The position numbers were made by a program, and so were the translations under genes. 64,000 nucleotides of DNA, from NCBI RefSeq assembly GCF_900167065.1, contig NZ_FUYA01000002.1, positions 425,853-489,852 on the forward strand. Reading direction: 5' to 3'. This document shows positions 51,622 to 62,099 of this stretch, one piece after another (position 1 is the stretch's first letter; the number at the start of each line of letters is the position of its first letter). This stretch comes from Desulfobaculum bizertense DSM 18034. Its GTDB lineage: Bacteria; Desulfobacterota; Desulfovibrionia; Desulfovibrionales; Desulfovibrionaceae. The notes beneath the pieces were generated by a model. The model did not search any database, was not told where the DNA came from, and saw nothing but the letters and a program-made list of their open reading frames with translations.

Positions 51622-52158
51622 ATGACGAGTAAGAAAAAAGTAGTATTGAATGCCGATGAGATCGGCCGCACCCTCGAACGTATGGCTATGGAGATTAATG
51701 AGCGTCACGGCGATTGTAGCAAAGTTGCCATTCTTGGCATCCAGCGCCGTGGTGTGGACCTTGCCGCGCGTCTGCGCAAGGCTCTCGAGACCCGCCTGAA
51801 CAAAGAAATCCCTTCGGGTATCCTGGATATCAATCTCTATCGTGATGACTGGACTTCTCTTGAAGTACAGCCGCAGATCAACAAGACAGAGATTTTGTTT
51901 GATATCGATGGCAAGGAGATCATCCTTGTCGATGACGTGCTGTTTACTGGCCGGACGATTCGTGCCGCGCTGGAAGCCATTTTGGACTTTGGCCGCCCCC
52001 GTCAGGTTGAACTGATGGTGCTGGTTGACCGTGGACACCGTGAGCTGCCGATTCAGGCAGATTACGTGGGGACCACCGTGGAAACCCGCCGTGGCGAGCA
52101 TGTCGATGTGTTCCTGACCGAACGCGATGGCAAGGAAGAAGTCTGCCTCGTTGACTAA
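51622..52158 (+). CDS. pyrR: PyrR bifunctional pyrimidine regulator / uracil phosphoribosyltransferase
   Basis: The ATG at 51622 follows GGAGAGAAC; a longer frame from 51481 has no ribosome site. The 178-residue protein has the PRPP-binding motif IILVDDVLFTGRTIRAAL near residues 97-114 and PyrR features such as GIQRRGVDLAARL, DINLYRDDW and DRGHRELPIQADYVG. In Firmicutes it binds pyr leader RNA; here no pyr genes follow, so either its RNA target is elsewhere or only the enzyme activity matters. Confidence 0.92.
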   Translation: MTSKKKVVLNADEIGRTLERMAMEINERHGDCSKVAILGIQRRGVDLAARLRKALETRLNKEIPSGILDINLYRDDWTSLEVQPQINKTEILFDIDGKEIILVDDVLFTGRTIRAALEAILDFGRPRQVELMVLVDRGHRELPIQADYVGTTVETRRGEHVDVFLTERDGKEEVCLVD

Positions 52159-52175
52159 ATTTTGCAGACGCATAC

Positions 52176-52213
52176 AAAAAAAGCCCGGATTCACAGGAAT
52201 CCGGGCTTTTTTT
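52176..52213. terminator. Bidirectional terminator between pyrR and argB
   Basis: AAGCCCGGATT (52181-52191) pairs perfectly with AATCCGGGCTT (52198-52208), with A and T runs on the outer sides. Confidence 0.88.
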
Positions 52214-52226
52214 GTCATGATGAAAA

Positions 52227-53117
52227 TTACGGTAAATCCAGAAGAATCTCTGTACCGATACCCTGTTCGGTAAACAGTTCCAAAAGCAGAGAGTTGGGCA
52301 CGCCACCGTCAATGATCTGCGCCTTTTGGACGCCACCACTCACAGCTTCCACACAACACTGGACTTTAGGAATCATTCCGCCGCTCACGGTTCCGTCTTC
52401 GATGAGCTTCATGATGCCCTTGACGTCAACGGACGAGATACGATCCTTTTTTTTGTCGAGAATACCGCACACATCGGTCAGGAGCACAAGGCTTCTGGCT
52501 TCCAGCGCAACAGCGACAGCAGAAGCGACCGTATCGGCGTTGATGTTATACGTCTCGCCGTTCTCGTCGACACCAACCGGGGCAATGACCGGAATAAATC
52601 CGTCACGCATCAGCCCGCGAATCAGGGTGGGGTCAATGCCTGTCACTTCCCCAACGTGACCAAGGTCAATGATTTCCGGAGCGAGATTCTCACGGTCAAC
52701 AGCCAGCTCCAGCTTGCGGCAGCGAATCGTTTCGCCATCCTTGCCAGAAATACCAACAGCGCGGCCACCAGCCAGATTGAGCTGGTTGACAATCTGTTTG
52801 TTTACCTGACCAGCAAGCACCATCTCCACCACGTTCATGGTGGCGTCGTCTGTGATGCGAAGGCCATCACGGAAGGCACTTGGGATATTCAGCTGGTCAA
52901 GCATTCGTCCAATCTGAGGACCACCACCGTGCACAATCACGGGGTTGACGCCAATGTATCGGAGCAGGGTCACGCATTTGGCAAAAGCCTGTTTCAGGGC
53001 TTCGTCCTTCATTGCATGACCACCGTACTTGATGACAATGGTCTTTTTGTAGAATTGCCTGATATAGGGCAGGGCCTCAAGCAGTACCTCAGATTTGAGC
53101 AAGACGTCCTTGTCCAC
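52227..53117 (-). CDS. argB: Acetylglutamate kinase ArgB
   Basis: A GTG at 53117 following AAAGGAGATTCTTGAG is the best start; the open frame to 53381 runs into hslU and has no ribosome site. The 296-residue enzyme phosphorylates N-acetylglutamate in arginine synthesis. Motifs: [14 protein letters not shown] near residue 25, [33 protein letters not shown], and ITGIDP-like [10 protein letters not shown]. The length is normal. It lies 58 bases after hslU on the same strand. Confidence 0.93.
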   Translation of the reverse strand: MDKDVLLKSEVLLEALPYIRQFYKKTIVIKYGGHAMKDEALKQAFAKCVTLLRYIGVNPVIVHGGGPQIGRMLDQLNIPSAFRDGLRITDDATMNVVEMVLAGQVNKQIVNQLNLAGGRAVGISGKDGETIRCRKLELAVDRENLAPEIIDLGHVGEVTGIDPTLIRGLMRDGFIPVIAPVGVDENGETYNINADTVASAVAVALEARSLVLLTDVCGILDKKKDRISSVDVKGIMKLIEDGTVSGGMIPKVQCCVEAVSGGVQKAQIIDGGVPNSLLLELFTEQGIGTEILLDLP

Positions 53118-53175
53118 CTCAAGAATCTCCTTTTTTCGAGAGGGCCAGCCCCGCGGCTGACCCTTTGATGTAGAA

Positions 53176-54537
53176 CTAGAGAATGTAGCGGGAAAGATCG
53201 CGGTCTTCGACCACTTCTTCCAGATGAGCGCGGACATAGTCGCGGTCAACGGTGATAGTCTGACCACTCTTGTCCGGGGCGTCAAATGCAAGATCCTGCA
53301 AGACGCGTTCAAGGATGGTGTACAGGCGGCGGGCACCGATGTTTTCGGTTTCCTCGTTGATGCGTTCTGCATAGCCTGCAATTTCTTTCACTGCGTCTTC
53401 GGTGAACTCAAGCTCAAGGCCTTCGGTTTCCAGCAGGGCCTTGTACTGCACGGTGAGTGCATTCTTTGGCTCTTTGAGGATGCGGACGAATTCGTCCTTG
53501 CCGAGGCTGGACAGTTCCACGCGAATGGGGAAACGGCCCTGAAGTTCAGGAATGAGGTCAGAAGGCTTGGACAGGTGGAATGCGCCAGCAGCAATGAACA
53601 GGATGTGATCCGTGTGGATCATGCCGTACTTGGTGTTGACGACGCTTCCCTCAACAATGGGAAGCAGGTCGCGCTGAACGCCTTCACGAGATACGTCTGC
53701 GCTGTTCTGCTTGTTGGCGCCAGCACAGACTTTGTCGATTTCGTCGATAAAGATGATGCCGCCCTGTTCCACACGTTCCTTGGCAATTTCTGCCACGCGG
53801 TCGTGGTCGATGAGTTTTTCGCTTTCTTCCTGAAGCAGCACGTCATAGGCATCGCGCAGGTTCATGCGCTTTGTCTTTTTCTGCTGCGGCATGAAGCTGC
53901 TCATGACGTCGCGAATCTGGGAACCCATGTCATCCATGCCGGGCATGGCCATGATTCCAACGTTCGGGCCAGAGGCATTGACCTCGACCTCGACCTGACG
54001 GTCGTCCAGCTTGCCCTGACGCCACAGGGTACGCAGCTTGTCGCGAGTGGAGTCGTTTTTTTGCTCCTGCACCTGGCCGTCAGGACCAGCAGCATAGATG
54101 TCCTGCGGGGCAGGGGTGCTTTTGCCGGGGAGCAGCAGGTCAAGCAGGCGGTCTTCTGCGTGCTTTTCTGCCTTCACGTGAACGCGTTCGCCTTCTTCTT
54201 TGTGAACCAGATTGATGGCGATCTCCATGAGGTCGCGAATCATGGATTCTACGTCGCGGCCAACATAGCCCACTTCCGTGAACTTGGAGGCTTCGACCTT
54301 GAAGAACGGAGCGCCAGCAAGATTGGCGAGGCGGCGGGCAATTTCGGTCTTACCCACGCCAGTAGGTCCAATCATGATGATGTTCTTGGGGGCGATTTCG
54401 TCGCGCAGCTCAGGGGCAAGCTGCTGGCGACGCCAGCGGTTACGCATGGCAATGGCAACCATGCGCTTGGCTTCTTTCTGACCGATAATGTAGCGGTCAA
54501 GCTCTGAGACAATTTCTCTTGGGGTCAAAACTTGCAC
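53176..54537 (-). CDS. hslU: HslU (ClpY), ATPase of the HslUV protease
   Basis: A GTG at 54537 with GAGGAG seven bases before is the best start ([14 protein letters not shown]); a TTG five codons earlier is possible. The 453-residue AAA+ unfoldase has [13 protein letters not shown], Walker [10 protein letters not shown] near residue 57, Walker B IIFIDEID, and the long I domain in between. The C terminus SRYIL inserts into HslV to activate it. It is co-transcribed with hslV upstream. Confidence 0.95.
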   Translation of the reverse strand: MQVLTPREIVSELDRYIIGQKEAKRMVAIAMRNRWRRQQLAPELRDEIAPKNIIMIGPTGVGKTEIARRLANLAGAPFFKVEASKFTEVGYVGRDVESMIRDLMEIAINLVHKEEGERVHVKAEKHAEDRLLDLLLPGKSTPAPQDIYAAGPDGQVQEQKNDSTRDKLRTLWRQGKLDDRQVEVEVNASGPNVGIMAMPGMDDMGSQIRDVMSSFMPQQKKTKRMNLRDAYDVLLQEESEKLIDHDRVAEIAKERVEQGGIIFIDEIDKVCAGANKQNSADVSREGVQRDLLPIVEGSVVNTKYGMIHTDHILFIAAGAFHLSKPSDLIPELQGRFPIRVELSSLGKDEFVRILKEPKNALTVQYKALLETEGLELEFTEDAVKEIAGYAERINEETENIGARRLYTILERVLQDLAFDAPDKSGQTITVDRDYVRAHLEEVVEDRDLSRYIL

Positions 54538-54579
54538 GTAAAAACTCCTCAAAGGGTGCGCGTGGCACCCGTATAGGCA

Positions 54580-55119
54580 TTATTTTTTCTGGGATTCAAC
54601 GATGATGTGATCGTTGGTGAAGACACAGATTTCAGCTGCAATTTCCATTGCTTTCTGCGCGATTTCTTCGGTGCTGAGATCGGTGTTGCGCTTGAGGGCG
54701 CGGGCTGCGGAAAGGGCGTATGCTCCGCCAGAACCAATGGCTGTAACGCCATCATCTGGGCTCATGACATCGCCGTTACCAGTGAGAATGAGGATGTTTT
54801 CTGCATCAGCGACGATCATGAGAGCCTCGAGCTTGCGCAGGTACTTGTCCATGCGCCACTCTTTGGCCAGCTCAACTGCTGCTCGGGTCAGGTTGCCGCC
54901 AAACTCTTCAAGCTTGGCTTCAAAGCGTTCAAACAGGGTGAACGCATCAGCTGTGGAACCAGCAAAGCCAGCCACAACTTTTTCGTGATACAGACGGCGA
55001 ACCTTGCGGGCGCCGTGCTTGAGAGCCATGGTCTGGCCCAAAGTAACCTGTCCGTCACCAGCAATTGTCACGCCGTTATCGTCCTGAACGGCAACGATAG
55101 TCGTTCCTCGAATTTCCAT
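54580..55119 (-). CDS. hslV: HslV (ClpQ), protease subunit
   Basis: The ATG at 55119 follows GAGGATAG. The 179-residue subunit starts [11 protein letters not shown], so the catalytic Thr would be exposed by removal of MEIRG, a longer leader than the single Met of E. coli. [23 protein letters not shown] and [14 protein letters not shown] are typical HslV. It forms the double-hexamer core of the HslUV protease with the gene downstream. Confidence 0.94.
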   Translation of the reverse strand: MEIRGTTIVAVQDDNGVTIAGDGQVTLGQTMALKHGARKVRRLYHEKVVAGFAGSTADAFTLFERFEAKLEEFGGNLTRAAVELAKEWRMDKYLRKLEALMIVADAENILILTGNGDVMSPDDGVTAIGSGGAYALSAARALKRNTDLSTEEIAQKAMEIAAEICVFTNDHIIVESQKK

Positions 55120-55156
55120 TCTATCCTCGTACGTTGCGGGATGTGTGGGGCAATCT

Positions 55157-55744
55157 TTACCCCAATGAGGGCTCGGCGGGGGATTCAAAGAGCGTTTCCC
55201 CGGCTCGGAGCCAGATATTCATCTTGTCGCGAGAAAATATAACCATGCATGCGGATTTGACCAGACCTTGATCTAGAGATTTTTTGAGAGTTTTCAGGGC
55301 AATCTCTGCTGCATGCTCCACTGGGAAGTGATAGACGCCGCAGCTGATGGCCGGAAAATCCACAGACTGGCAACCAATTTGTCCCGCAATGAGTGCCGAT
55401 TCCCAGTAGGCGGAGGCAAGCAGGGCATCTTCGTTTTGCGTGCCACCGTGCCAGACCGGGCCAACCGTATGAATGATGTATTTGGCCGAAAGCGCAAAGC
55501 CGGGCGTGAGCACAGCCTGACCCGCCGGGAGTTTTCCGCGCTCGCGAATGATGTCCTTGCAGGCTGCGTGCAGGGCTTCGGCTCCTGCGGCGTGATGAAT
55601 GGCCCCGTCGACCCCGCCACCGCCTGCAAGCTGAGAATTGGCCGCGTTCACAATGGCGTCGGCTCGTGAGCGTGTGATGTCACCGGTGCAGATGCTGAGC
55701 GTACCGGGGCAGAATTTCCAGGAATGGCAATTTTTATATGACAT
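55157..55744 (-). CDS. Macrodomain protein (ADP-ribose/O-acetyl-ADP-ribose hydrolase type)
   Basis: The 195-residue protein is a single macrodomain: [34 protein letters not shown] (about 20-54) with the catalytic-type Asn and Asp of the MacroD group, [14 protein letters not shown], and [12 protein letters not shown]. Such enzymes remove ADP-ribose from proteins or hydrolyse O-acetyl-ADP-ribose. It sits 37 bases before hslV on the same strand; a functional link to the protease is not evident. Confidence 0.9.
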   Translation of the reverse strand: MSYKNCHSWKFCPGTLSICTGDITRSRADAIVNAANSQLAGGGGVDGAIHHAAGAEALHAACKDIIRERGKLPAGQAVLTPGFALSAKYIIHTVGPVWHGGTQNEDALLASAYWESALIAGQIGCQSVDFPAISCGVYHFPVEHAAEIALKTLKKSLDQGLVKSACMVIFSRDKMNIWLRAGETLFESPAEPSLG

Positions 55745-55812
55745 TGGACAGGCTCCTGCGGCTGTATGAATGAAAAAAAGCGGCAGTTCCGTAGACCTGC
55801 CGCCCTGTTGGC

Positions 55813-57270
55813 TTACCAGAATTCTGAACGTTTCTTGTACAGTTCCTTGAGCTTTTTGAGTTCTTCTTTTTGTGCGTCTGTTTTGGCGAGAGATTCAACT
55901 TTTTTGAGGTGCATCTTGGCTTTCTTCTTGTTCAGGCCATAAATGGCACTGTAGGCAAGCTGGGTGTAGCCCTCAAAAAGCTGGCCGCTTTTTCCTAGGG
56001 TCCGCCCCAGATAATAGTGGACTTCACTATCTTCTGGGAGAGTTCGCAGAATCCGCTCAAAGTACTGAATGGCCTGTTTTGATTCTCCCTTGTCGTCCAG
56101 AAGCCGGGCAAAGTAGAAGAGGGCAAAGAGATCATCGCCGTTGAGAATGACGGCTTTTTGCAGGTATTTGACCGCGAGGTCCTGGTCGCCTTTCAGATAG
56201 TGGAAGCGACCAGCTTCGCGAAGAATCAGCGGGTCGTTGGGCGCCTTTTTGACAGCCTTTTCAAAGGCAGCCTTGGCTTCACTGATTTTGTTTTCGCGGG
56301 CATACACAATGCCCCGGCCCATGTCCGCAAGCCCCTGTTCCTCGTGCTGAACGTCTTTGGAAAAGGCATCCAGAGCAATCTGTGGATCAAGGAAGCGTGC
56401 CATGATGAGGGCCTTGATGCGTCGAAATTTTGTGTCATCCATTGGCCGTTTCTGAACAGCCGGGTCCATTTTTTGGATGCTGCGATCAAGGTAGGTGATA
56501 CGTTCTTCGACAGCGGGGTGAGTGCTGAGGTACTTGGGCAGATTGCCTGCACCTGCAAGCCACGCCTTTTTTTTGATTTTTTGGAACGCGGAAACCATGC
56601 CTTTCGGGTTGTAGCCAGCGGCGACAAGGTACTGCATTCCAGAGCGGTCTGCTTCCCGTTCGTCTACGCGGCTGTAGTTGAGCATGGTCTGTGTGCCAGC
56701 AGCAAAAGAGCCATAAATCATGGCTTCGCCAGCTTCGGAGGCATTATCACCACCAGCGGCCATGCCCATGAACATGCCTGCCAGCATACCCGCCAGCATA
56801 CCCAGCTGCGTAATCTGCTGCTTTTTGATGCGTGCGGCGAGGTGGCGGTGGGAAACGTGCGCGAGTTCATGCGCAATGACTCCGGCCAGCTCGGCCTCGT
56901 GGTCAAAATTGGTAATCAGTCCAGTGAAAACGTAGACATAGCCAGCAGGAGCCGCAAAGGCATTGATATTGTGGTTGAGCACCACAGAGGTTTTGAGTGT
57001 AAAAGCGAGCTTGGGCACATGGACAGCAATGTCGTCCACAATGCCTCGGATGTAGCGCGTAATCTCCGGATCTTCAATGATCGGAAGCCGTGCCCGCATC
57101 AGGGTATTATATTTTTCTCCAAGCTCTTTTTCCTGCTTGACGGTAAAGTCGCCAAGAAGTGAGGCAGAGGCCGTTTGTGCACTCAGAAGTGGTCCCAGAA
57201 TAAGCTGGGCAATGAGCAGCATACACAGGAAAAAACGTGCAAGCCCTGTATCTTGGGCAGTAATTCGCAT
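55813..57270 (-). CDS. bepA: Periplasmic M48 metalloprotease with TPR domain (BepA/YfgC-like)
   Basis: The 485-residue protein has a signal peptide (to about residue 37, QTASAS), an M48 domain with the zinc site HELAH (His134 and His138) and DEREADRSG for the third ligand, and a C-terminal TPR array (about 330-450). BepA in E. coli controls the quality of outer-membrane proteins such as LptD; the length matches (487). ADP or chaperone partners are not nearby. The Pro/Lys-rich C terminus ends YKKRSEFW. Confidence 0.88.
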   Translation of the reverse strand: MRITAQDTGLARFFLCMLLIAQLILGPLLSAQTASASLLGDFTVKQEKELGEKYNTLMRARLPIIEDPEITRYIRGIVDDIAVHVPKLAFTLKTSVVLNHNINAFAAPAGYVYVFTGLITNFDHEAELAGVIAHELAHVSHRHLAARIKKQQITQLGMLAGMLAGMFMGMAAGGDNASEAGEAMIYGSFAAGTQTMLNYSRVDEREADRSGMQYLVAAGYNPKGMVSAFQKIKKKAWLAGAGNLPKYLSTHPAVEERITYLDRSIQKMDPAVQKRPMDDTKFRRIKALIMARFLDPQIALDAFSKDVQHEEQGLADMGRGIVYARENKISEAKAAFEKAVKKAPNDPLILREAGRFHYLKGDQDLAVKYLQKAVILNGDDLFALFYFARLLDDKGESKQAIQYFERILRTLPEDSEVHYYLGRTLGKSGQLFEGYTQLAYSAIYGLNKKKAKMHLKKVESLAKTDAQKEELKKLKELYKKRSEFW

Positions 57271-57373
57271 GAATGGTCCCGGGAAAGTGGTTATTTCTGA
57301 AAAGAAAACTCTCTTTTACATAGCCTAAACTGTGTGGAGAGCCAAGAAACTGCACGTCTTGCCACAGGAAATG

Positions 57374-57400
57374 AAAAAGGCCGAGACAATGTCTCGGCCT
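57374..57400 (-). terminator. Terminator of rho
   Basis: AGGCCGAGAC (57378-57387) pairs perfectly with GTCTCGGCCT (57391-57400), loop AAT, with T on the minus strand. Confidence 0.8.
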
Positions 57401-57430
57401 GTATTTCAGTCAGAAAAGCAGCAGAAAAAG

Positions 57431-58678
57431 CTACTTGTTCATCATGTCCAAAAAGTCTTTGTTGTTTTTGGTGTTTTTCATCTTCTTGAGCAGGAATTCC
57501 ATAGAATCGATAGGATTCATTGGAGCAAGCACCTTGCGGAGTATCCACACGCGGTTGAGCACTTCTGGGGAGAGCAGCAGCTCTTCCTTTCTGGTGCCGG
57601 AGCGGTTGATGTCCATAGCAGGGAAGATGCGCTTTTCGGACAGGTGGCGGTCAAGGTAAACTTCACTGTTACCAGTGCCCTTGAACTCTTCAAAGATAAC
57701 CTCGTCCATGCGGGAACCGGTATCAATGAGTGCCGTTGCAATGATGGTCAGGCTGCCGCCTTCTTCCACGTTACGTGCTGCGCCAAAGAAGCGCTTGGGG
57801 CGCTGGAGTGCATTTGCATCCAGACCACCGGAAAGCACGCGGCCAGAGGAAGGAGTCACAGCGTTGTACGCACGGCCGAGGCGGGTGATGGAGTCGAGCA
57901 GAATGACAACGTCTTTCTTACGCTCAACAAGGCGCTTGGCCTTTTCCATGACCATTTCAGCGACCTGAACATGGCGCTGCGGCGGCTCGTCAAAGGTCGA
58001 GCTGACAACTTCGGCGTTAACCGTGCGCTCCATGTCCGTGACTTCTTCTGGGCGTTCGTCAATGAGAAGAACGATCAGGTAGGTGTCAGGGAAATTCGCT
58101 TTGATGGAGTTTGCGACAGTTTGCAGCAGGACGGTTTTACCGGTGCGGGGGGGAGCCACGAAAAGTGCGCGCTGACCTTTTCCGATGGGGGAAAGCAGGT
58201 CGATGATGCGTGCTGAAAAACTTTCTTTTCCATTTTCGAGGCGGAAATGTTCGTCGGGATAGACGGGGGTCAGATTATCAAAGAGGATGAGGTTTTTGGT
58301 TGCTTCGGGCTTTTCGAAACCGATTTCGTTGACGCGAAGCAGGGCGAAATACCGTTCCCCTTCTTTGGGTGGTCGGATCTGACCAGAAATGACATCACCC
58401 TTGCGCAGACCAAAGCGGCGGATCTGGGATGGTGAGACATAGATGTCGTCTGGGCCGGGCATGTAGCTGTACATGGGAGAGCGGAGGAAACCGAATCCGT
58501 CAGGAAGGATTTCCAGAACGCCTTCTCCATAGATGGAGCCATTCTGGGATGCACAGGCTTTGAGCAGAGCAAAAATCAGCTCCTGCTTGCGCATTCCGCT
58601 TGGGTTCTCGATTTTGTATTCGTTCGCGAGCTCCATCAGCTCGGACATGCTTTTGGCTTTGAGTTCAGATTGGTGCAT
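57431..58678 (-). CDS. rho: Transcription termination factor Rho
   Basis: The ATG at 58678 has GGAGAAGG just before it and gives [21 protein letters not shown], a normal Rho start; ATGs at 58690 and 58750 are alternatives. The 415-residue hexameric helicase has the RNA-binding cold-shock fold ([30 protein letters not shown]), Walker A PPRTGKT, Walker [17 protein letters not shown] and the R loop [14 protein letters not shown]. The gene has its own promoter and terminator. Confidence 0.96.
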   Translation of the reverse strand: MHQSELKAKSMSELMELANEYKIENPSGMRKQELIFALLKACASQNGSIYGEGVLEILPDGFGFLRSPMYSYMPGPDDIYVSPSQIRRFGLRKGDVISGQIRPPKEGERYFALLRVNEIGFEKPEATKNLILFDNLTPVYPDEHFRLENGKESFSARIIDLLSPIGKGQRALFVAPPRTGKTVLLQTVANSIKANFPDTYLIVLLIDERPEEVTDMERTVNAEVVSSTFDEPPQRHVQVAEMVMEKAKRLVERKKDVVILLDSITRLGRAYNAVTPSSGRVLSGGLDANALQRPKRFFGAARNVEEGGSLTIIATALIDTGSRMDEVIFEEFKGTGNSEVYLDRHLSEKRIFPAMDINRSGTRKEELLLSPEVLNRVWILRKVLAPMNPIDSMEFLLKKMKNTKNNKDFLDMMNK

Positions 58679-58757
58679 GGCCTTCTCCATGGCGCAGGTG
58701 TGATCTGATAGATTCTTGGCTTGATGAGGTGAGCATGGGGTACGCCCCATAAAAAGT

Positions 58758-58763
58758 ATTATA
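58758..58763 (-). promoter_or_regulatory. Consensus -10 box upstream of rho
   Basis: TATAAT on the minus strand lies 80 bases upstream of the chosen rho start; the -35 is poor (CTGTCA at 19 bp spacing). Two hairpins further upstream, at 58828-58853 (9-bp perfect stem) and 58856-58873 (7-bp), lie between carD and this box. Nothing else was seen in 58764-59014. Confidence 0.45.
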
Positions 58764-59014
58764 TAGATAAACCGTCCGGAAGTGACAGAAAAAACGAATG
58801 CAGCTTATCTAAATAATAAGCCCCATGACGGAGCCGGTATGTATCGGCTCCGTTCCGCGATGCATTCATCGCGAATCACAAAGGCTTTGCAAAATAAAAA
58901 AGAGAAAATGCTAGGAAGTGTAGATTGAGTAATGTAGCAGCATCAGTAGAGATACTTGCAAACTACTTAGCAATAGATGCTTTAGCCTAGCAGATGTCTG
59001 AAGGCAAGAAAATT

Positions 59015-59527
59015 TTACTCTTCTTTTTGAGGTTCAAGAACGTCTGAGAAGAGTTCTTCGATCTGGGCACGGACTTCGTCCTGCTCTTTGTCGAGAGCAT
59101 GTGCAAGCTCAAGGGTCAGAAGCCCCATTGCCTGCTCAAGCAGTCTGTGCTCGCCAAAAGACAATTCTTTGTCTTTTCCGATGAGGAGCAGTTCCTTCAG
59201 GACGTATGCGACGTCGGCCAAGTCACCGCTTTTCAGATTTTCTGAATATTCGCGGTAGCGGCGGTTCCAGTTCTGACCGGAATAGCCTGTGAAGTCCGAA
59301 CGGTCCTTCAGGGAATCAATAATGGATTCTGCTTTTTCTTTGGAGCAGACGTGACGAAGGCCCACGTTCTCAGCATTGAGAACGGGAACCATAAGGGTCA
59401 CGTTGTTGCTGAGGATCCGAACGATGTAAAATTCGGCCTTAGCGCCACCGATTTCCTGTTCCTCGATTCTTTCTACAACACCGACACCCTGTGCCGGGTA
59501 TACGACGAGTTCATCTTTTTGAAACAC
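59015..59527 (-). CDS. carD: CarD/CdnL-family RNA polymerase-binding regulator
   Basis: The 170-residue protein starts MFQKDELVVYPAQGVGVVERIEE, the CarD/TRCF RNA polymerase-interacting domain, and continues with the helical C-terminal DNA-associated domain (WNRRYREYSENLKSGDLADVAYVLKELLLIG). Family members stabilise open promoter complexes, often at rRNA genes. The start ATG is preceded by GGAGATAAGGT. Confidence 0.93.
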   Translation of the reverse strand: MFQKDELVVYPAQGVGVVERIEEQEIGGAKAEFYIVRILSNNVTLMVPVLNAENVGLRHVCSKEKAESIIDSLKDRSDFTGYSGQNWNRRYREYSENLKSGDLADVAYVLKELLLIGKDKELSFGEHRLLEQAMGLLTLELAHALDKEQDEVRAQIEELFSDVLEPQKEE

Positions 59528-59597
59528 GTTACCTTATCTCCATAACTCTCTGTGAAGCACGCAACTCCAGAAATATATATCAAAGAGCCTGTTTCGT

Positions 59598-60221
59598 CTA
59601 GCTCTTCGGATTTTGGTCCGAAGAAAGAGCGCTAAAACTGTTTATGTGCTGCACGGCAAGTGGCATTCCTCGCCGAATGAAAATACCCAGGCCTTTTTTG
59701 GCTGCGGCAAGTGTCGCATCAAGAGTGTCCTGTTCGGCAGGTTCAAATGGTTCCAAAACGTAGTCGCGGACTCCGCCGCGCTGGTCTGGTCGACCTATGC
59801 CCATGCGCAGTCGAATAAACTGTGCAGAGCCAAGCTCTTCCATGATGGACTTGAGTCCATTGTGTCCGGCAGATCCTCCGCCTTTCTTGAGTTTCATTTT
59901 CCCAAGCGGCAGATCAAGGTCATCATGAGCGACCACGACGTTTTCGGGAGTGATACCAAATTTGTTGCACAGCCGTTTTACGGCGATGCCACTGAGATTC
60001 ATGTATGTCAGTGGCTTAGCAATAATCCAGTGTGGCTTGGAGCGAATAATGGCACAGTCCCACGCCATGCAGTCGTCACCAACCGAGAGGCGGGTGCAGG
60101 CACTTTCGCCTGCGTTGCTACGTACTGCATCAGCAAACATAAAACCGAAATTATGCCTGGTGTTTTCATATTCGACACCAGGATTACCTAAGCCGACCAG
60201 AAGTCCTGCGTATTTTTTCAT
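59598..60221 (-). CDS. pth: Peptidyl-tRNA hydrolase
   Basis: The 207-residue enzyme has LLVGLGNPGVEYENTRHNFGFM with the catalytic His, KPLTYMNLSGIAVKRL, HDDLDLPLGKMKLKKGGGSAGHNGLKSI, and RLRMGIGRP. It frees tRNA from peptidyl-tRNA. It is in the common pth-rplY-prs order, all on the minus strand; a terminator separates it from rplY, so it has its own promoter or is made by read-through. Confidence 0.95.
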   Translation of the reverse strand: MKKYAGLLVGLGNPGVEYENTRHNFGFMFADAVRSNAGESACTRLSVGDDCMAWDCAIIRSKPHWIIAKPLTYMNLSGIAVKRLCNKFGITPENVVVAHDDLDLPLGKMKLKKGGGSAGHNGLKSIMEELGSAQFIRLRMGIGRPDQRGGVRDYVLEPFEPAEQDTLDATLAAAKKGLGIFIRRGMPLAVQHINSFSALSSDQNPKS

Positions 60222-60346
60222 AATCGAAACGCCTGCCTGTTCGGAAGAGCCGCCAGAACGTGCAGATCCGGAAAAGGGAAGGAGTGGGAGAGGCTAGGGA
60301 AGCCAGAAGCGGAGGAGGGGGAAACCTGAACGGTTCCTGTGTGCCA

Positions 60347-60381
60347 GAAAAAATACAGGGCTTCGGAAACCCGAAGCCCTG
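60347..60381 (-). terminator. Terminator of rplY
   Basis: CAGGGCTTCGG (60356-60366) pairs perfectly with CCGAAGCCCTG (60371-60381), with a run of T on the minus strand. Confidence 0.85.
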
Positions 60382-60395
60382 CAAGAAAGACAGAT

Positions 60396-60983
60396 TTATG
60401 CCTCTTCTTCTTCGTCTTCTGCAATGGCAGCGCCCTTTGCAACGAGACGGAGAACAGCGAAATTGTCATCATAAATTTTCTTAACGCCTTCGGGAACAAC
60501 AACGTCTTCAATCTGAAGGGTGTCGTTGTCCTTGAAGTTCGTGATGTCAATTTCGATGGATGCCGGGATGTTTCCGGGCAGGCATTCGATGGTAGCGATG
60601 GAACGGTACACTTCGAGTCTGGAACCCATAGCCATGCTCGCTGCGCGGCCAACGGTAACCATAGGAACGGAAACACGGACAGTCTTTTCCATGTCGACGC
60701 CCATGATGTCGAAGTGAGTGATTTCGTTCTTGAAGGGGTGGCGAACCAGCTCTTTAATCAGAGCGGTGAAGGTGCCTTTTCCTTCGATTTCAAGGCTCAG
60801 AAGCTGAGAAGTTTTCACAGCAGCGTAAACCTTTTCAAGGCTCATCAGAGGTGCCTTGATGAGAACGTTTTCATTTTTGGCGTAGAAAACGCCGGGCACC
60901 ATTTTCTCAATGCGCAGGGTGCGGCAGGAGCCCTTGCCGGTTTCCTCTCGTACGGCGGCCTTGAGCGTAACCTGTTCAGACAT
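60396..60983 (-). CDS. rplY: Ribosomal protein bL25, long Ctc form
   Basis: The ATG at 60983 follows AAGGAGATACTC. The 195-residue protein has the 5S rRNA-binding L25 domain (about 1-95; REETGKGSCRTLRIEKMVPGVFY) and the C-terminal TL5/Ctc beta domain (about 96-185), and ends in an acidic tail (AEDEEEEA). This long form is usual in bacteria outside the gamma-proteobacteria. It lies 69 bases after prs. Confidence 0.94.
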   Translation of the reverse strand: MSEQVTLKAAVREETGKGSCRTLRIEKMVPGVFYAKNENVLIKAPLMSLEKVYAAVKTSQLLSLEIEGKGTFTALIKELVRHPFKNEITHFDIMGVDMEKTVRVSVPMVTVGRAASMAMGSRLEVYRSIATIECLPGNIPASIEIDITNFKDNDTLQIEDVVVPEGVKKIYDDNFAVLRLVAKGAAIAEDEEEEA

Positions 60984-61052
60984 GAGTATCTCCTTCAAGC
61001 TGTTCCCGCCCGGTTCCAAGGCGGGCCCGGCGGTGATCTTCAAATTACAAAA

Positions 61053-61997
61053 TTATACGAACAACACACTTACGGAAGATTCCGTATGAATGTTGTGGAT
61101 AGCCTTACCCAGCAGACTTGCCAGGGAAATAGCCTTGATTTTGGAGCAGGATTTCGCGTTGTCCTTCAGAGGAATGGAGTTCGTTACGAAGACCTCTTTG
61201 TACAGCGAATTCTCAAGGCGTTCAACAGCTGGTCCAGAAAGGACAGGATGTGTGGCACAGGCCAGTACTTCCTTGGCACCGTTCTCTACAAGAACTTTAG
61301 CGCCAGCGCAAATGGTTCCAGCTGTATCAATCATATCGTCAACAACGATGGCTGTCTTGCCCTTTACGTCGCCGATAACATGCATTGCTTTTGCCTGATT
61401 CGGGCAGTCGCGGCGCTTGTCGATGATGGCCAGGCCAGCACCAAGACGCTTTGCGTAAGCACGAGCGCGCTCAACGCCACCAGCGTCGGGAGAAACGATA
61501 ACAAGGTCTTTGCTATCGTACTTGCGAAGCGGATCCAGCAGTGCAGGGGCAGCGTAAAGGTTATCAACCGGAAGGTTGAAGAAGCCCTGAATCTGGCCAG
61601 CGTGCAGGTCAACAGTGACCAAGCGGTCAATGCCGGCAACAGTCAGGAAGTCAGACACGAGCTTGGCGGTGATGGGTGCACGAGGTGCTACCTTGCGGTC
61701 CTGACGGGCGTAGCCGTAGTACGGCACGACTGCAGTGACACGACCAACGCTGGCACGCTTGAGAGCGTCCAGCATGATGCTGAGCTCCATCAGGTGGAAG
61801 TTGACCGGTGCGCAGGTAGGCTGCACAACAAAAACATCAGCTCCACGGACGTTGGAGCCAATTTCCACTCGGATTTCACCATCGCTGAACGTGTCCGTCA
61901 GACACGGAGTGAGTTCGCAACCAAGGTGATTGCAAATCTCAGTGGCAAGCTCAGGGTTTGCCGAGCCAGTCATGATTTTCAATTCGCCAATAGCCAT
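61053..61997 (-). CDS. prs: Ribose-phosphate pyrophosphokinase
   Basis: The 314-residue enzyme makes PRPP from ribose 5-phosphate and ATP. Motifs: [44 protein letters not shown], and the PRPP loop [12 protein letters not shown]. The normal length and start ([14 protein letters not shown]) leave little doubt. It follows the tRNA-Gln gene by 25 bases on the same strand. Confidence 0.96.
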   Translation of the reverse strand: MAIGELKIMTGSANPELATEICNHLGCELTPCLTDTFSDGEIRVEIGSNVRGADVFVVQPTCAPVNFHLMELSIMLDALKRASVGRVTAVVPYYGYARQDRKVAPRAPITAKLVSDFLTVAGIDRLVTVDLHAGQIQGFFNLPVDNLYAAPALLDPLRKYDSKDLVIVSPDAGGVERARAYAKRLGAGLAIIDKRRDCPNQAKAMHVIGDVKGKTAIVVDDMIDTAGTICAGAKVLVENGAKEVLACATHPVLSGPAVERLENSLYKEVFVTNSIPLKDNAKSCSKIKAISLASLLGKAIHNIHTESSVSVLFV

Positions 61998-62022
61998 CGT
62001 GGTTTTCCTTGAAAAAAATATA

Positions 62023-62099
62023 TGGCTGGGGTGGAAGGACTCGAACCCTCGAGTGACGGGACCAAAACCCGTTGCCTTAACCGCCTTGGCTACACCCCA
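62023..62099 (-). tRNA. tRNA-Gln (anticodon TTG)
   Basis: The 77-nt gene begins TGGGGTGTAGCCAAGGCGG on the minus strand and ends CACCCCAGCCA, so the CCA end is encoded. The anticodon arm is ACGGGTTTTGGTCCCGT with TTG in the loop, and the T arm contains GGTTCGAGTCC. The acceptor stem TGGGGTG/CACCCCA is perfect. Confidence 0.93.

Noticed and set aside
53224-54507. 427-codon open frame on the plus strand
   Set aside because: Antisense to hslU and without any recognisable motif.
60339-62012. 557-codon open frame on the plus strand
   Set aside because: Antisense to rplY and prs, both certain genes.
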